A stretch of DNA of 41,617 nucleotides from an uncultured Alphaproteobacteria bacterium (GTDB lineage: Bacteria > Pseudomonadota > Alphaproteobacteria > HIMB59), in NCBI GenBank assembly GCA_902617515.1, contig CACMWX010000007.1:1-41617 (forward strand), read 5' to 3'. Below the pieces are notes generated by a model, which saw nothing but the letters and a program-made list of their open reading frames with translations, was not told where the DNA came from and did not search any database. Positions 8,693-16,525 of the stretch are shown one piece after another. The number at the start of each line of letters is the position of its first letter. Position 1 is the stretch's first letter. A program made the translations under genes and the position numbers.

Positions 8693-9509
8693 AATTTTTT
8701 GGTACCATAATTAACCAATTCATTTTTTTAGGTCTATTTTCACTGAAAGCTAATAACCTCCAATCATCAGGAAAATCATCTAATTCTTCATATGCGTTAA
8801 TGTCAATTGCATTTTTATTAATATATTTAACATCAAAATATCTTTCAGATCTTTCAATTAATTTTTTTAAATCATCATGACTATAATTTTCTAGAAATTC
8901 GTGAGTTTCAATAATTATTGAGCAAAATCTTAATGATGATAATAATGTATCATTGAATAGTTTAAATTCACCTCCTTCAATGTCACAAAGAATTATTGAC
9001 TCTTTATTTTTTAATATAATTTCATTTATTGAGTGTTTATTAGCTTCACCATAAATTTCAATATATTCAGAGACCCCATTTATTTGTGAATTTTTTAAAA
9101 TATTGTCTCTTCCTTTAGGGGATATTTCAAAGCAAATTGCCTTATCGATATATCTTTTTTTAAGTAACCCTATAGCAAAATAACCATCTGCAGCTCCTAA
9201 ATTTATAAAATATTTATATTTTTTTGATAATTTGATTAAGTGTTCAGTAACATGGCTTTCATAGCTTCCAAGGAGCTTATTAGTTATGTCATATTTTCCC
9301 CACCAATAATCTTTATTCAATAATAATCCCGAAAATTGACCATATTTTATTTGATATCCAAATTTTTCAATAAGATATTTAGATAATTTTTCTTTAATAT
9401 GAATTTCATTTAAAGGAAATCCAAATTTTATAAATAATTGGTTTAAAATAAATCTAATGAATTCAACTAAACCAATATTTTTATACAAATGAATTATTTT
9501 AAAAATCAT
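8679..9509 (-). CDS. FkbM-family SAM-dependent methyltransferase
   Basis: This 276-residue protein has a class I methyltransferase core. The SAM motif I is FINLGAADGYFAIGLL near residues 91-106, the acidic CFEISP follows near 124-129, and LCDIEGGEF near 173-181 is the conserved post-II region of the FkbM family, followed by IIIETHEF. FkbM enzymes O-methylate sugars or polyketides, and in glycan clusters they usually methylate a hydroxyl of the surface sugar. There is an N-terminal extension of about 80 residues without clear motifs. The ATG at 9507-9509 is divergent from the repeat-protein gene, with 63 bases between them. It runs directly into the gmhA-like gene. Confidence 0.75.
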   Translation of the reverse strand: MIFKIIHLYKNIGLVEFIRFILNQLFIKFGFPLNEIHIKEKLSKYLIEKFGYQIKYGQFSGLLLNKDYWWGKYDITNKLLGSYESHVTEHLIKLSKKYKYFINLGAADGYFAIGLLKKRYIDKAICFEISPKGRDNILKNSQINGVSEYIEIYGEANKHSINEIILKNKESIILCDIEGGEFKLFNDTLLSSLRFCSIIIETHEFLENYSHDDLKKLIERSERYFDVKYINKNAIDINAYEELDDFPDDWRLLAFSENRPKKMNWLIMVPKNYETK

Positions 9510-9557
9510 ATTTTGTCACTTTATATTTATTTTTATTTATGAAAACCCTTTTAACAT

Positions 9558-9563
9558 TATAAT
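9558..9563 (+). promoter_or_regulatory. Candidate -10 box (TATAAT) immediately upstream of the repeat-protein gene
   Basis: A perfect TATAAT ends 9 bases before the ATG at 9573, in the 63-base gap between divergent genes. No good -35 hexamer sits 16-18 bases upstream. If used, transcription would begin within a few bases of the start codon, leaving almost no leader. In DNA this AT-rich such hexamers also occur by chance. Confidence 0.35.
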
Positions 9564-9572
9564 TTAATCTAT

Positions 9573-11081
9573 ATGGCCAAAGTTCAATTAAAAAAATATT
9601 TATATAATACAATATTATTGTTTTTGTATATTTTATTTATTTTTAGATTATCATCATCATTACTTTTATCTGAGTGTATAATTGATGATCAATACTTTAA
9701 GGTTGGGGGCACTGAGATTACTAACAAAATTATCCCTGAAAATAATAATCAACGTAATCTAATATTTCTAAATAATATCTTGGATTGGGACTCAAGTGGA
9801 GACGATATTAGTACTTGCGATATCTCTCACTTGGATAGTTTAATTTCAAAAAATGGAATTGGAGCATTTCAAGATAAAATCGAATTTAATGACGATATTA
9901 GTAGTTGGGATACCTCGAATATAAAGAACATGTCTAGGTTATTTGAAAATGCAATTTCTTTTAACCAAGATATTGGAAAGTGGAACACTTCTAATACAGT
10001 TTACATGAATTCTATGTTTGAAGGTGCCTCATCCTTTAATCAACCTATTGGAGGTTGGGATACCTCTAAAGTTAAGGAAATATATAATATTTTTAAAAAT
10101 GCAAAATCTTTCAACCAAAATATAAATGATTGGGACATATCAAACATAAAAAATCTGGACTCAATTTTTGAAGGAGCCAGTAATTTCGATCATCCAATAC
10201 AAAACTGGGATACATCAAATGTTTATACAATGTATTCAACTTTCAAAAATGCCTTATCTTTTAATCAACCTATCGGAACTTGGGATACCTCAAAAGTAAT
10301 CTACATGCATGAAATTTTTACAGGTGCCTCATCCTTTAATCAACCTATTGGAGGTTGGAATACTTCTAATGTCAAAGATATGGACAGGATGTTTATTAAT
10401 GCCACTTCCTTTAATCAACCCATAGGTAGTTGGGATACTTCCAAGGTCAACAAAATGAATTACATGTTTTACTCTGCAAAAAATTTTAATCAACCTATCG
10501 GAACTTGGGATACTTCTAATGTTAGATCTATGATAGGCATGTTTGAAAATGCGTTTTCATTTAATCAATCTATTAATGCCTGGGATACTTCAAAAGTAAC
10601 TACAATGGACTCAATGTTTGAAAGCGCCATTACTTTTAATCAATCTCTTGATAAATGGGATGTTTCAAATGTTAAAGACATGGAGGATATGTTTTATAAT
10701 GCAAAATCTTTCAATAAACCTCTTAATAAATGGGATACTTCAAATTTAATTAGAACTGATTATATGTTTAGCTTTGCTAATAAATTTAATCAACCAATCG
10801 ATAATTGGAGTACTTCTAATATCAAATCAATGATTAGTATGTTTGAGGGCGCAAGTGCCTTCAATCAATCATTAGAATTATGGGATACTAGTAATGTCAT
10901 AAATATGAGACATATGTTCTTTAATGCTATTTCATTTAATCAAGAAATCCGCACATGGAAAATTACAAATTCCACTGATTTGACTAATATGTTTGGTAAT
11001 GCAAATTCAATCTATTTGAAATACAAAAATATAGAGGGTTATGGATCAACACCCTCACTAAAATTTTTTTCAATTAATTAA
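9573..11081 (+). CDS. Exported BspA/DUF285-type repeat protein
   Basis: A 502-residue protein with a signal-peptide-like start: basic residues 3-9, a hydrophobic core about 12-32, then SEC. After a non-repeated stretch that includes a second pair of Cys, residues 108-482 are fifteen gapless 25-residue repeats (consensus P-I-G-x-W-D-T-S-x-V-x-x-M-x-x-M-F-x-x-A-x-S-F-N-Q), followed by a 20-residue tail. This is the BspA/DUF285 leucine-rich-repeat-like unit, known from surface proteins of Mycoplasma, Treponema and others, usually in adhesion or binding. No membrane anchor, lipobox or sorting motif is visible at the C-terminus. Its codons are visibly less AT-biased than those of the glycan enzymes on both sides. 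It stands alone between a divergent methyltransferase and an SDR gene. Surface display is inferred; the ligand is unknown. Confidence 0.85.
   Translation: MAKVQLKKYLYNTILLFLYILFIFRLSSSLLLSECIIDDQYFKVGGTEITNKIIPENNNQRNLIFLNNILDWDSSGDDISTCDISHLDSLISKNGIGAFQDKIEFNDDISSWDTSNIKNMSRLFENAISFNQDIGKWNTSNTVYMNSMFEGASSFNQPIGGWDTSKVKEIYNIFKNAKSFNQNINDWDISNIKNLDSIFEGASNFDHPIQNWDTSNVYTMYSTFKNALSFNQPIGTWDTSKVIYMHEIFTGASSFNQPIGGWNTSNVKDMDRMFINATSFNQPIGSWDTSKVNKMNYMFYSAKNFNQPIGTWDTSNVRSMIGMFENAFSFNQSINAWDTSKVTTMDSMFESAITFNQSLDKWDVSNVKDMEDMFYNAKSFNKPLNKWDTSNLIRTDYMFSFANKFNQPIDNWSTSNIKSMISMFEGASAFNQSLELWDTSNVINMRHMFFNAISFNQEIRTWKITNSTDLTNMFGNANSIYLKYKNIEGYGSTPSLKFFSIN
9894..11018 (+). repeat. Fifteen tandem 75-base coding repeats
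   Basis: Exactly 15 contiguous units of 75 bases (25 codons each) with no indels between units. Most units have diverged at the DNA level, but some pairs are nearly identical. A 36-base identical stretch begins near 10024 and again near 10324, four units apart. A 28-base stretch encoding the FNQPIGTWD region near 10258 recurs near 10483, three units apart. This suggests duplication or gene conversion among units. Confidence 0.9.
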
Positions 11082-11176
11082 ATTTACTTATTTTTTAATT
11101 TAAAAGTTATTATTTGCATAATATATGTAGAAAAATTAATGTAACTATTTTATTATCACTATTTAAATTATCACTG

Positions 11177-11869
11177 ATGCAAAAGAATACTTTAATCATA
11201 GGCTCATCTTCTAAGCTATCTCAGGCACTTGAGAAAAATTTATTTAAAAAAAAGCATAACGTTTATTTGACCACATCTAATGCCGTTTCAATAAAAAAAA
11301 ATTATTTTTATTTAGACCTCAATGATAAAAGCTCCTTAAAAAAATTTTTGTCATCAAACCAAAAAACTTTAAGTAAAATTAATAATGTAATTATTGTGTC
11401 AGCCATTATTTTTGGTAAAAATGAAAAAGAATATTCATATGAAGAAATCAAAAAAATAATCGATATTAATTTTATAAATTCAAGTGTACTAATTAAAAGT
11501 TTATTAGAACAGATCTCTAAAAAAATAGTTCCACATATTATTTTTATATCATCAATATCAGCTATTAGAGGCAGTTATGATCCTTACTATGCCTCATCAA
11601 AAAATGCTATGCATGCTTTCTTGAAATCTATGCATCAAAACAGATCTAGAGAATTTAGATTTAATATTATTTGCCCCTCTTTGATTTTAGATACAAATAT
11701 GTATAAGCAAATGAGTAAAAAAAATATTTCCAAATTAAAAAATAAAAACCCTCTAAAACAAATTATTAAAATTGATGATTTCACAAAAATTATCGTTGAT
11801 TTAATGTCAGATCATTGGATTAGTCTAAATTTGAAAGAATTAGTTCTTGATTTGGGTGAAACAAGATAA
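11177..11869 (+). CDS. SDR-family oxidoreductase
   Basis: A classical SDR of about 230 residues from ATG 11177. The frame is open further upstream, but that stretch would add a non-Rossmann segment and only offers a TTG. The cofactor loop is IIGSSSKLSQAL, in which the third Gly of TGxxxGxG is replaced. The catalytic Ser is in ISSISAIRGSYD, and the Tyr-xxx-Lys follows as YYASSK, then NIICPSLILDTNMY. Such enzymes reduce or oxidise an alcohol/ketone with NAD(P)H. The gene ends 2 bases before the oppositely oriented tRNA-Leu. It may modify a sugar or a fatty acyl group of the glycan locus, but nothing specific shows this. Confidence 0.7.
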   Translation: MQKNTLIIGSSSKLSQALEKNLFKKKHNVYLTTSNAVSIKKNYFYLDLNDKSSLKKFLSSNQKTLSKINNVIIVSAIIFGKNEKEYSYEEIKKIIDINFINSSVLIKSLLEQISKKIVPHIIFISSISAIRGSYDPYYASSKNAMHAFLKSMHQNRSREFRFNIICPSLILDTNMYKQMSKKNISKLKNKNPLKQIIKIDDFTKIIVDLMSDHWISLNLKELVLDLGETR

Positions 11870-11871
11870 TT

Positions 11872-11959
11872 TGGTAGCCTCGGGCGGACTCGAACCGCCA
11901 CGGGAATAAATCCCACTGGATTTTAAGTCCAGACTGTCTACCAATTCCAGCACGAGGCC
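11872..11959 (-). tRNA. tRNA-Leu (anticodon UAA)
   Basis: On the minus strand an 88-base class II tRNA folds cleanly. The acceptor GGCCTCG (11953-11959) pairs with CGAGGCT, using one G-U at the first pair, and the CCA is encoded. The anticodon stem is CTGGA/TCCAG with loop CTTAAAA, giving anticodon UAA. A long variable arm has a GGGA/TCCC stem, and the T arm is GGCGG-TTCGAGT-CCGCC. The long variable arm and anticodon identify tRNA-Leu. Its 3' end faces the SDR gene stop 2 bases away. No duplicated 3' segment suggesting an integration site was seen in the window. Confidence 0.95.
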
Positions 11960-12182
11960 ATATTAAATTCATCTATCAAAAGATAAACAATATCAATGAT
12001 TATTAACTATATTATTTTATAAATCTTACAACTATAAAAAATTTATCTGTATCATGTTATGAAAAATTAGTTATTTGTAATTGTTTATTTTATTTAAAAT
12101 TAAATAAATGATAAGAAAATAAAAGACAATTGCATTAATTCGCATAAGCTATATTGTCTCAAAAACTATTATAGATTTTCTC
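11960..12182. other. Longest intergenic gap, between tRNA-Leu and the O-antigen ligase gene
   Basis: About 223 bases, very AT-rich, with no ORF of note. It holds an AT-only inverted repeat at 12089-12108 (9-base arms TTTATTTAA and TTAAATAAA, 2-base loop). A TATAGA hexamer at 12170-12175 ends 7 bases before the GTG of the ligase gene and could be its -10 box. It must also contain the tRNA promoter on the minus strand, but I see no convincing -35/-10 pair. I see no terminator, as there is no GC stem followed by a T run. Confidence 0.4.
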
Positions 12183-13436
12183 GTGATAGAATTAAATAAA
12201 CAAATTAACTTTTTTATAAAACAAAATACTCTTAGTATCTTTTTCTTTTTTTATCTTTTCTTTTATATTGCTGGTCCTGCTCTTATTAATATTTATGTAA
12301 CTCTAATTAGTATATTCTGTTTGATTTATATTTTTTTGCACTTAGATAGAATTACTTTAAAATCTTTTTATATAGACAAACCTTCTTTTTTTTTAATAAT
12401 TTTTTTTGTTTACGCACTCATTGTAAGTATTTTAAAAAAAAATTTTAATATCGATATACTTTCTTTTTTCAGGTATTTAATAATATACTTGTTTTTAACT
12501 TTTTATTTTAGTACAAAAAAAAAACATTCAATACATTTAAAAGAAATTTTAATATTTTTTACTTTACTAATCTCCATCGACGGTCTTTATCAATATTTTT
12601 TAAGGGTAAATGTTGTTGGATTTGAAATTTTTGACTCTTATAGATTAACAAGTTTTTTTAGAAAGGAACCTATAGTTGGGAGCTTTTTACTAAAAACCTC
12701 TCTACCACTATTAGCAATTTATTTACTAAGTAATAAAAAAAATATTCTTCTCATTTTGTTATTATTATTTTCTTCAATGATAATTTTTTTATCAGGAGAG
12801 CGTATGCCTTTACTACAATATTTCTTTGGTATAGTAATAATGATTTTATTTCTAAAAAATAAAAAAAAACTTTTTGCTATTCTTGTAGCTACCTCATCAA
12901 TCTTATTGATTATTTTATCTTTAAACAAAGGTTTATTAGATAGATACGTTTCAACTTATACGACTTTTTCAACTATAGTTTCTAATACTATCAACAATGA
13001 TAATTCTCATGAAAAACAATCAATCAACGAACATTTATCTGTTAATCAATACATTCTAAACTTCAAATCTGGAATAAATGTTTGGTCACATAATAAAATT
13101 TTTGGCGGGGGATATAGATATTATAATAAAAATTGTGATTTACTTCTAGGTAATGAATATCATATAGGATGCTCTAAACATCCACATAATATATATATTG
13201 AACTACTATCTGATTATGGATTGTTAGGATCAATATTATTTATCATATTTCTTTTTAGTTCATTTTATGAATTTTATAAGAAAAATCATAATAAGATTTT
13301 TATAGGAATAGGTATATTGTTTATTACCATCTGTTTTCCACTTTCGACATCACAAAGTATTTTTTCTAGTTATTATGGATCAGTATTTTTTTTAATACCC
13401 TACTTGATGAATTATTATTCAAAATCTAATATTTAA
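12183..13436 (+). CDS. O-antigen ligase/polymerase family membrane protein (WaaL/Wzy type)
   Basis: A 417-residue polytopic inner-membrane protein with about 10-12 helices and one large periplasmic loop near residues 250-335. The loop ends in the Wzy_C family signature HPHNIYIELLSDYGLLG (near 331-347), containing the conserved HNxxxE-like stretch before the next helix. Proteins of this family join lipid-linked polysaccharide to lipid A-core (WaaL) or polymerise repeat units (Wzy); the two cannot be separated by eye. Arg residues in SYRLTSFFRKEP and SGERMPLL match the conserved Arg positions used to bind the lipid-pyrophosphate. The start is GTG 12183. It converges on the leftward exported-protein gene with 8 bases between stops. 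Confidence 0.8.
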   Translation: MIELNKQINFFIKQNTLSIFFFFYLFFYIAGPALINIYVTLISIFCLIYIFLHLDRITLKSFYIDKPSFFLIIFFVYALIVSILKKNFNIDILSFFRYLIIYLFLTFYFSTKKKHSIHLKEILIFFTLLISIDGLYQYFLRVNVVGFEIFDSYRLTSFFRKEPIVGSFLLKTSLPLLAIYLLSNKKNILLILLLLFSSMIIFLSGERMPLLQYFFGIVIMILFLKNKKKLFAILVATSSILLIILSLNKGLLDRYVSTYTTFSTIVSNTINNDNSHEKQSINEHLSVNQYILNFKSGINVWSHNKIFGGGYRYYNKNCDLLLGNEYHIGCSKHPHNIYIELLSDYGLLGSILFIIFLFSSFYEFYKKNHNKIFIGIGILFITICFPLSTSQSIFSSYYGSVFFLIPYLMNYYSKSNI

Positions 13437-13444
13437 AAAATTTA

Positions 13445-14536
13445 TTAATTTAAATAATTTTTATCTTTATATATTTCATCAAAATCTTTTTTATTTGAAA
13501 TTAAGTCAATATAAGATTTGTGATTTTTAACATAGTTTAAGTAATCTAATTTAACAATATTTTGATTTTTGTTCTTTAATAATTCAATATACTTTTCAGA
13601 TATTAAATCCTTAATAGGTAGTATCTCATTTTCAGACAACGGACTTAATTCAATATTAAAATTCCTAAATGCATTCAGTCTATTTTCTTCTTGAGTTAAA
13701 TAACACAAAAAACTAGACTGAGAGCTATTATTTAAATATGCACTAAAACCAAAAAAAGATTTTGACTCAAAATTATCTTTAATTTTGAAAAAACCATCTT
13801 TTTCATCCCAAGAATATTTACTTTTAGGAACCCTATTATATGCTTCAAACTCAAACCCTTTATAAAGAATTATTCCATCACTAAATAATGTAAATAAATT
13901 CTCTGAATTTTCATAAGAATTGTAAATCTCTTCAAAATTACTTAGTAATATATTTTTATTTAAATTTTTATAGTTTTCTCTTAAAAGAGTAAATTTTGAC
14001 TCATAATTAACACTATAATTTTCGAATTCAACTCCTTCAAAAATATCTGAAATAAAATTAATTAATTTTTCCTCAGGTAAAAAGCTTAGTCCCAAGGTGT
14101 AATAAGTTGTACTACTTATTTTTGATAATTCTTCTAGTGATACTATCTCTATATTTTGTTTGCTAGCCAAGATAAATGTATCTAAGTCTAAGGGAAAAAT
14201 ATTATTAGAAATAGAGATACCATTTTTCCTATAAAAATTGATCAAATCTGTTGGAATTTCAATTTCTTTTTGTACCATTTTTTGTAAATCGTAGTGTTCA
14301 CCAAAAATAATATCAAATTCATTTGGATTATCCTCATAATATGAAAATTCAAACTTTAAATTATTTTGGAATGAGAAATCGTTCAGTGTGTATAGTAAAT
14401 AATATTTGTAATCAATATAAGAATTATCTAAAAGTGCAACACGTAATAATTTATCAGATTTACATTCTTCAGTTTGAGCTTTATTTGAAGTAATAAGTAG
14501 TAATGGAAATAATATGTAAATAAATAGTTTTATCAA
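13445..14536 (-). CDS. Exported protein resembling a periplasmic solute-binding protein
   Basis: A 363-residue protein starting at a TTG 2 bases past the nadK stop. It has a signal peptide (MIKLFIYILFPLLLI, then TSNKAQTEE), so it is exported, probably to the periplasm. The mature N-terminus (LLRVALLDNSYIDYKYYLLY), then NEFDIIFGEHYDL, and a later TFILASKQN and FPLDLDTF region, look like a type 2 periplasmic binding protein fold. I do not recognise a substrate family. There is no neighbouring ABC permease or ATPase, so it may have lost that role or serve a distant transporter. Last gene of the leftward DUF3553-moaA-nadK unit. The binding-protein label is tentative. Confidence 0.5.
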   Translation of the reverse strand: MIKLFIYILFPLLLITSNKAQTEECKSDKLLRVALLDNSYIDYKYYLLYTLNDFSFQNNLKFEFSYYEDNPNEFDIIFGEHYDLQKMVQKEIEIPTDLINFYRKNGISISNNIFPLDLDTFILASKQNIEIVSLEELSKISSTTYYTLGLSFLPEEKLINFISDIFEGVEFENYSVNYESKFTLLRENYKNLNKNILLSNFEEIYNSYENSENLFTLFSDGIILYKGFEFEAYNRVPKSKYSWDEKDGFFKIKDNFESKSFFGFSAYLNNSSQSSFLCYLTQEENRLNAFRNFNIELSPLSENEILPIKDLISEKYIELLKNKNQNIVKLDYLNYVKNHKSYIDLISNKKDFDEIYKDKNYLN

Positions 14537-14538
14537 TA

Positions 14539-15300
14539 TTAGTTTGATTTAAACATTTCTTTATAGACCCGTTCTTCAATCTTATGATCATTATCAAATA
14601 ACAACGGTATTTCCATACCTTCGGACATTTCTATCTCAACGGATATAACATCTTTAGCTTCAATATGATCAGCATGTACCACAATTGGTCTTTTGGATGG
14701 ATTATTATTAATAATTTTAATTTTAGCATTGTCTTTTAGTAGTCCGCCACGCCAGTGCCTAGGACTATATGCACTTACTGCAGTAAGTGCTACGACATTA
14801 CTTCCAAGCGGAATTATAGGCCCCGATGCAGAGTAATTATATCCAGTGCTACCTGCCGCTGTTGATAATATAACACCATCACACACAAGCTCTTCAATCC
14901 TTACCTCATTATCTATCATAATTTGAATTTTTGCAGCTTGATATTTCTCTCTACGTATACTGATCTCATTAATAGCTATAGCTTTAATTTCTTGACCTGT
15001 AGGATTTAAGGTTTTCATAACTAATGGCCTCAATTTTGTTAATTGAGCACTACTCAGACGCTCTTCCAATCCATCTAGCTTATAATCGTTCATCAAAAAC
15101 CCGACAGATCCAAAATTCATACCATAAATTGGTTTATTAAGTTTCATATAGTTATGAAGTGATTTTAAAATAAAACCATCCCCTCCAAGTGCTACGATGA
15201 AATCTGCCTCCTCAGGATCGTGATTACCATATTTTTTTATAAGTTTCTCTTGAGCTTCAATATTTTTTTCAAGAGGAAAAGAAACAAAACATATTTTCAT
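14539..15300 (-). CDS. nadK: NAD kinase
   Basis: A 253-residue cytoplasmic enzyme that phosphorylates NAD to NADP with ATP. The diagnostic GGDG is at residues 39-42 (VALGGDGFILKS), followed by YGMNFGSVGFLMN. The second family motif is CDGVILSTAAGSTGYNYSA, with SGPIIPLG and the AVSAYSPRHWRGG segment after it. Length equals that of typical alphaproteobacterial NadK. The gene begins 3 bases after the moaA stop and is followed 2 bases later by the exported-protein gene, so the unit is tightly packed. No missing key residues were noted. Confidence 0.95.
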   Translation of the reverse strand: MKICFVSFPLEKNIEAQEKLIKKYGNHDPEEADFIVALGGDGFILKSLHNYMKLNKPIYGMNFGSVGFLMNDYKLDGLEERLSSAQLTKLRPLVMKTLNPTGQEIKAIAINEISIRREKYQAAKIQIMIDNEVRIEELVCDGVILSTAAGSTGYNYSASGPIIPLGSNVVALTAVSAYSPRHWRGGLLKDNAKIKIINNNPSKRPIVVHADHIEAKDVISVEIEMSEGMEIPLLFDNDHKIEERVYKEMFKSN

Positions 15301-15303
15301 TTA

Positions 15304-16293
15304 CTAACCTCCAGTCTCATTCATATAACGATTAACATATCCCTCAAAATTGTCTTTTTGAATTTCAAAGTTATGTGCCTTTGGTTTAATTGACATTGCA
15401 TATTCTATTAAAGCAATAATATCATTTTTTGTTTGATTTCTTAGGGCAAATTTTAAATCAACAAAATCATTCTGTCCTAAACACATGTATAATTTACCAG
15501 TACATGTAAGTCTTACCCTATTGCAAGTATCACAAAAGTTATGAGAAATAGCAGATATAATACCAATTTTAGATTTATGATTTGAATACTCATAGTATCT
15601 AGAGGGGCCGTTAGTTCGGTACTTAGAGGGAATTAAATTTAATTTATTTACTAAATCTTCTTCAAATTTCTTCATTGATAAATATTGATTAAATCTCTTT
15701 TCTCCAATATCACCAATGGGCATTATCTCAATTAATGAAACATCAAAATGATTTTTTTTACACCAGTCTAAAATATCAAATATTTCTTTGTCATTGAAAT
15801 TTTGAGTTAAAACAGTATTTATTTTAATCTTTATACCTTCTTGTTTAGCTTCCTCTATCCCATTTAAAACTTTACTTAGATTTCCCCATTTAGTTATTTT
15901 CTTAAAACTTTCAGGATTTAAACTATCAAGCGAAACATTTATTCTTTCAACACCATTGTTTTTAAGAGTTGATGCGTATCTTGATAAATTAGTACCATTT
16001 GTCGTCAGAGTATGCTCTGAAATTTTTCCCTGATTTTTTAGATTATTTAAATGTTCTATAATTGATACGATATTTTTTCTTACAAGTGGCTCACCCCCTG
16101 TTAATCGAAATTTTTTTACACCCAACTCATTAAAAATATCTGTAAGTTTAATAATTTCTTCAATTGATAAAACCTCTTGTCTAGGTAAAAATGTTACATC
16201 CTCAGCCATACAATATGTGCACCTTAAGTCACATCTGTCTGTGACAGATATTCTCAAGTAATCAATTTTTCTTTTAAAATTATCAGTCAACAT
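15304..16293 (-). CDS. moaA: GTP 3',8-cyclase (molybdenum cofactor biosynthesis)
   Basis: A 329-residue radical-SAM enzyme that rearranges GTP to 3',8-cyclo-7,8-dihydro-GTP, the first step of molybdopterin synthesis. The radical-SAM cluster ligands are C21, C25 and C28 (CDLRCTYC). The second, substrate-binding cluster uses C254, C257 and C271 (CxxC-x13-C). TGGEPL at 65-70 binds SAM, and the protein ends in Gly-Gly, the C-terminal dipeptide needed by MoaA. All key residues are present, so it should be active. It overlaps the DUF3553 gene by 11 bases. moaC and other partners are not in this window. Confidence 0.95.
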   Translation of the reverse strand: MLTDNFKRKIDYLRISVTDRCDLRCTYCMAEDVTFLPRQEVLSIEEIIKLTDIFNELGVKKFRLTGGEPLVRKNIVSIIEHLNNLKNQGKISEHTLTTNGTNLSRYASTLKNNGVERINVSLDSLNPESFKKITKWGNLSKVLNGIEEAKQEGIKIKINTVLTQNFNDKEIFDILDWCKKNHFDVSLIEIMPIGDIGEKRFNQYLSMKKFEEDLVNKLNLIPSKYRTNGPSRYYEYSNHKSKIGIISAISHNFCDTCNRVRLTCTGKLYMCLGQNDFVDLKFALRNQTKNDIIALIEYAMSIKPKAHNFEIQKDNFEGYVNRYMNETGG

Positions 16294-16474
16294 TTTCGTG
16301 TATCTTTAAATCAACGATATTTAAATCTATAACTTTTTTTCCTACGTTCTCAAAGTTAATAGTGATTTTACTATTTATACAAGACTGAACTTGCCCCAGA
16401 CCCCAATCAGGTTGAGATGGGCACTCTACGATAGTACCTGGTATAAAATCGCTAAAATTATGATTATTTTCCAT
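16283..16474 (-). CDS. DUF3553-family small protein
   Basis: A 63-residue soluble protein with the DUF3553 core: GTIVECPSQPDWGLGQVQS near residues 13-31, then ITINFENVGKKVID near 38-51. The family is found mainly in alphaproteobacteria, and its beta-rich fold resembles a small CarD/Tudor-like domain. Its function is not established. It is the first gene of the leftward unit and overlaps moaA by 11 bases, so it may be co-expressed with molybdopterin synthesis. It diverges from recA with 51 bases between start codons. Both genes must therefore share this short control region. Confidence 0.85.
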   Translation of the reverse strand: MENNHNFSDFIPGTIVECPSQPDWGLGQVQSCINSKITINFENVGKKVIDLNIVDLKIHENVD

Positions 16475-16482
16475 TATTACCC

Positions 16483-16517
16483 TTGTTAAGTAGAAACAAA
16501 TATTTACTATTTACTAT
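16483..16517 (+). promoter_or_regulatory. Candidate recA promoter with an inverted repeat over the -35
   Basis: TTGTTA (16483-16488) and TACTAT (16505-16510) are 16 bases apart and could be -35 and -10. A second TACTAT at 16512-16517 arises from a direct repeat of TTTACTA. The -35 is part of a 17-base inverted repeat, TTGTT-N7-AACAA (16483-16499). An operator for an SOS-type repressor is possible, but it is not the usual alphaproteobacterial GAAC-N7-GTTC box. It lies between the divergent DUF3553 and recA genes. Confidence 0.35.
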
Positions 16518-16525
16518 AGAATCAA

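Noticed and set aside
9894-11018. 75-base periodicity as a CRISPR array
   Set aside because: Repeats are contiguous, encode a continuous 25-residue protein repeat and have no spacers. They are a coding repeat.
11872-11959. tRNA-Leu as an integration site for a genomic island
   Set aside because: No integrase and no second copy of the tRNA 3' end were seen in the window. Glycan-related genes lie on both sides.
12089-12108. 9-base inverted repeat as a terminator
   Set aside because: The arms are entirely A/T and no T run follows, so a stable hairpin is unlikely. It can arise by chance in such AT-rich DNA.
16483-16499. TTGTT-N7-AACAA as a standard alphaproteobacterial LexA box
   Set aside because: The known consensus is GAAC-N7-GTTC; the arms here have the opposite orientation. 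Kept only as a weak operator candidate.
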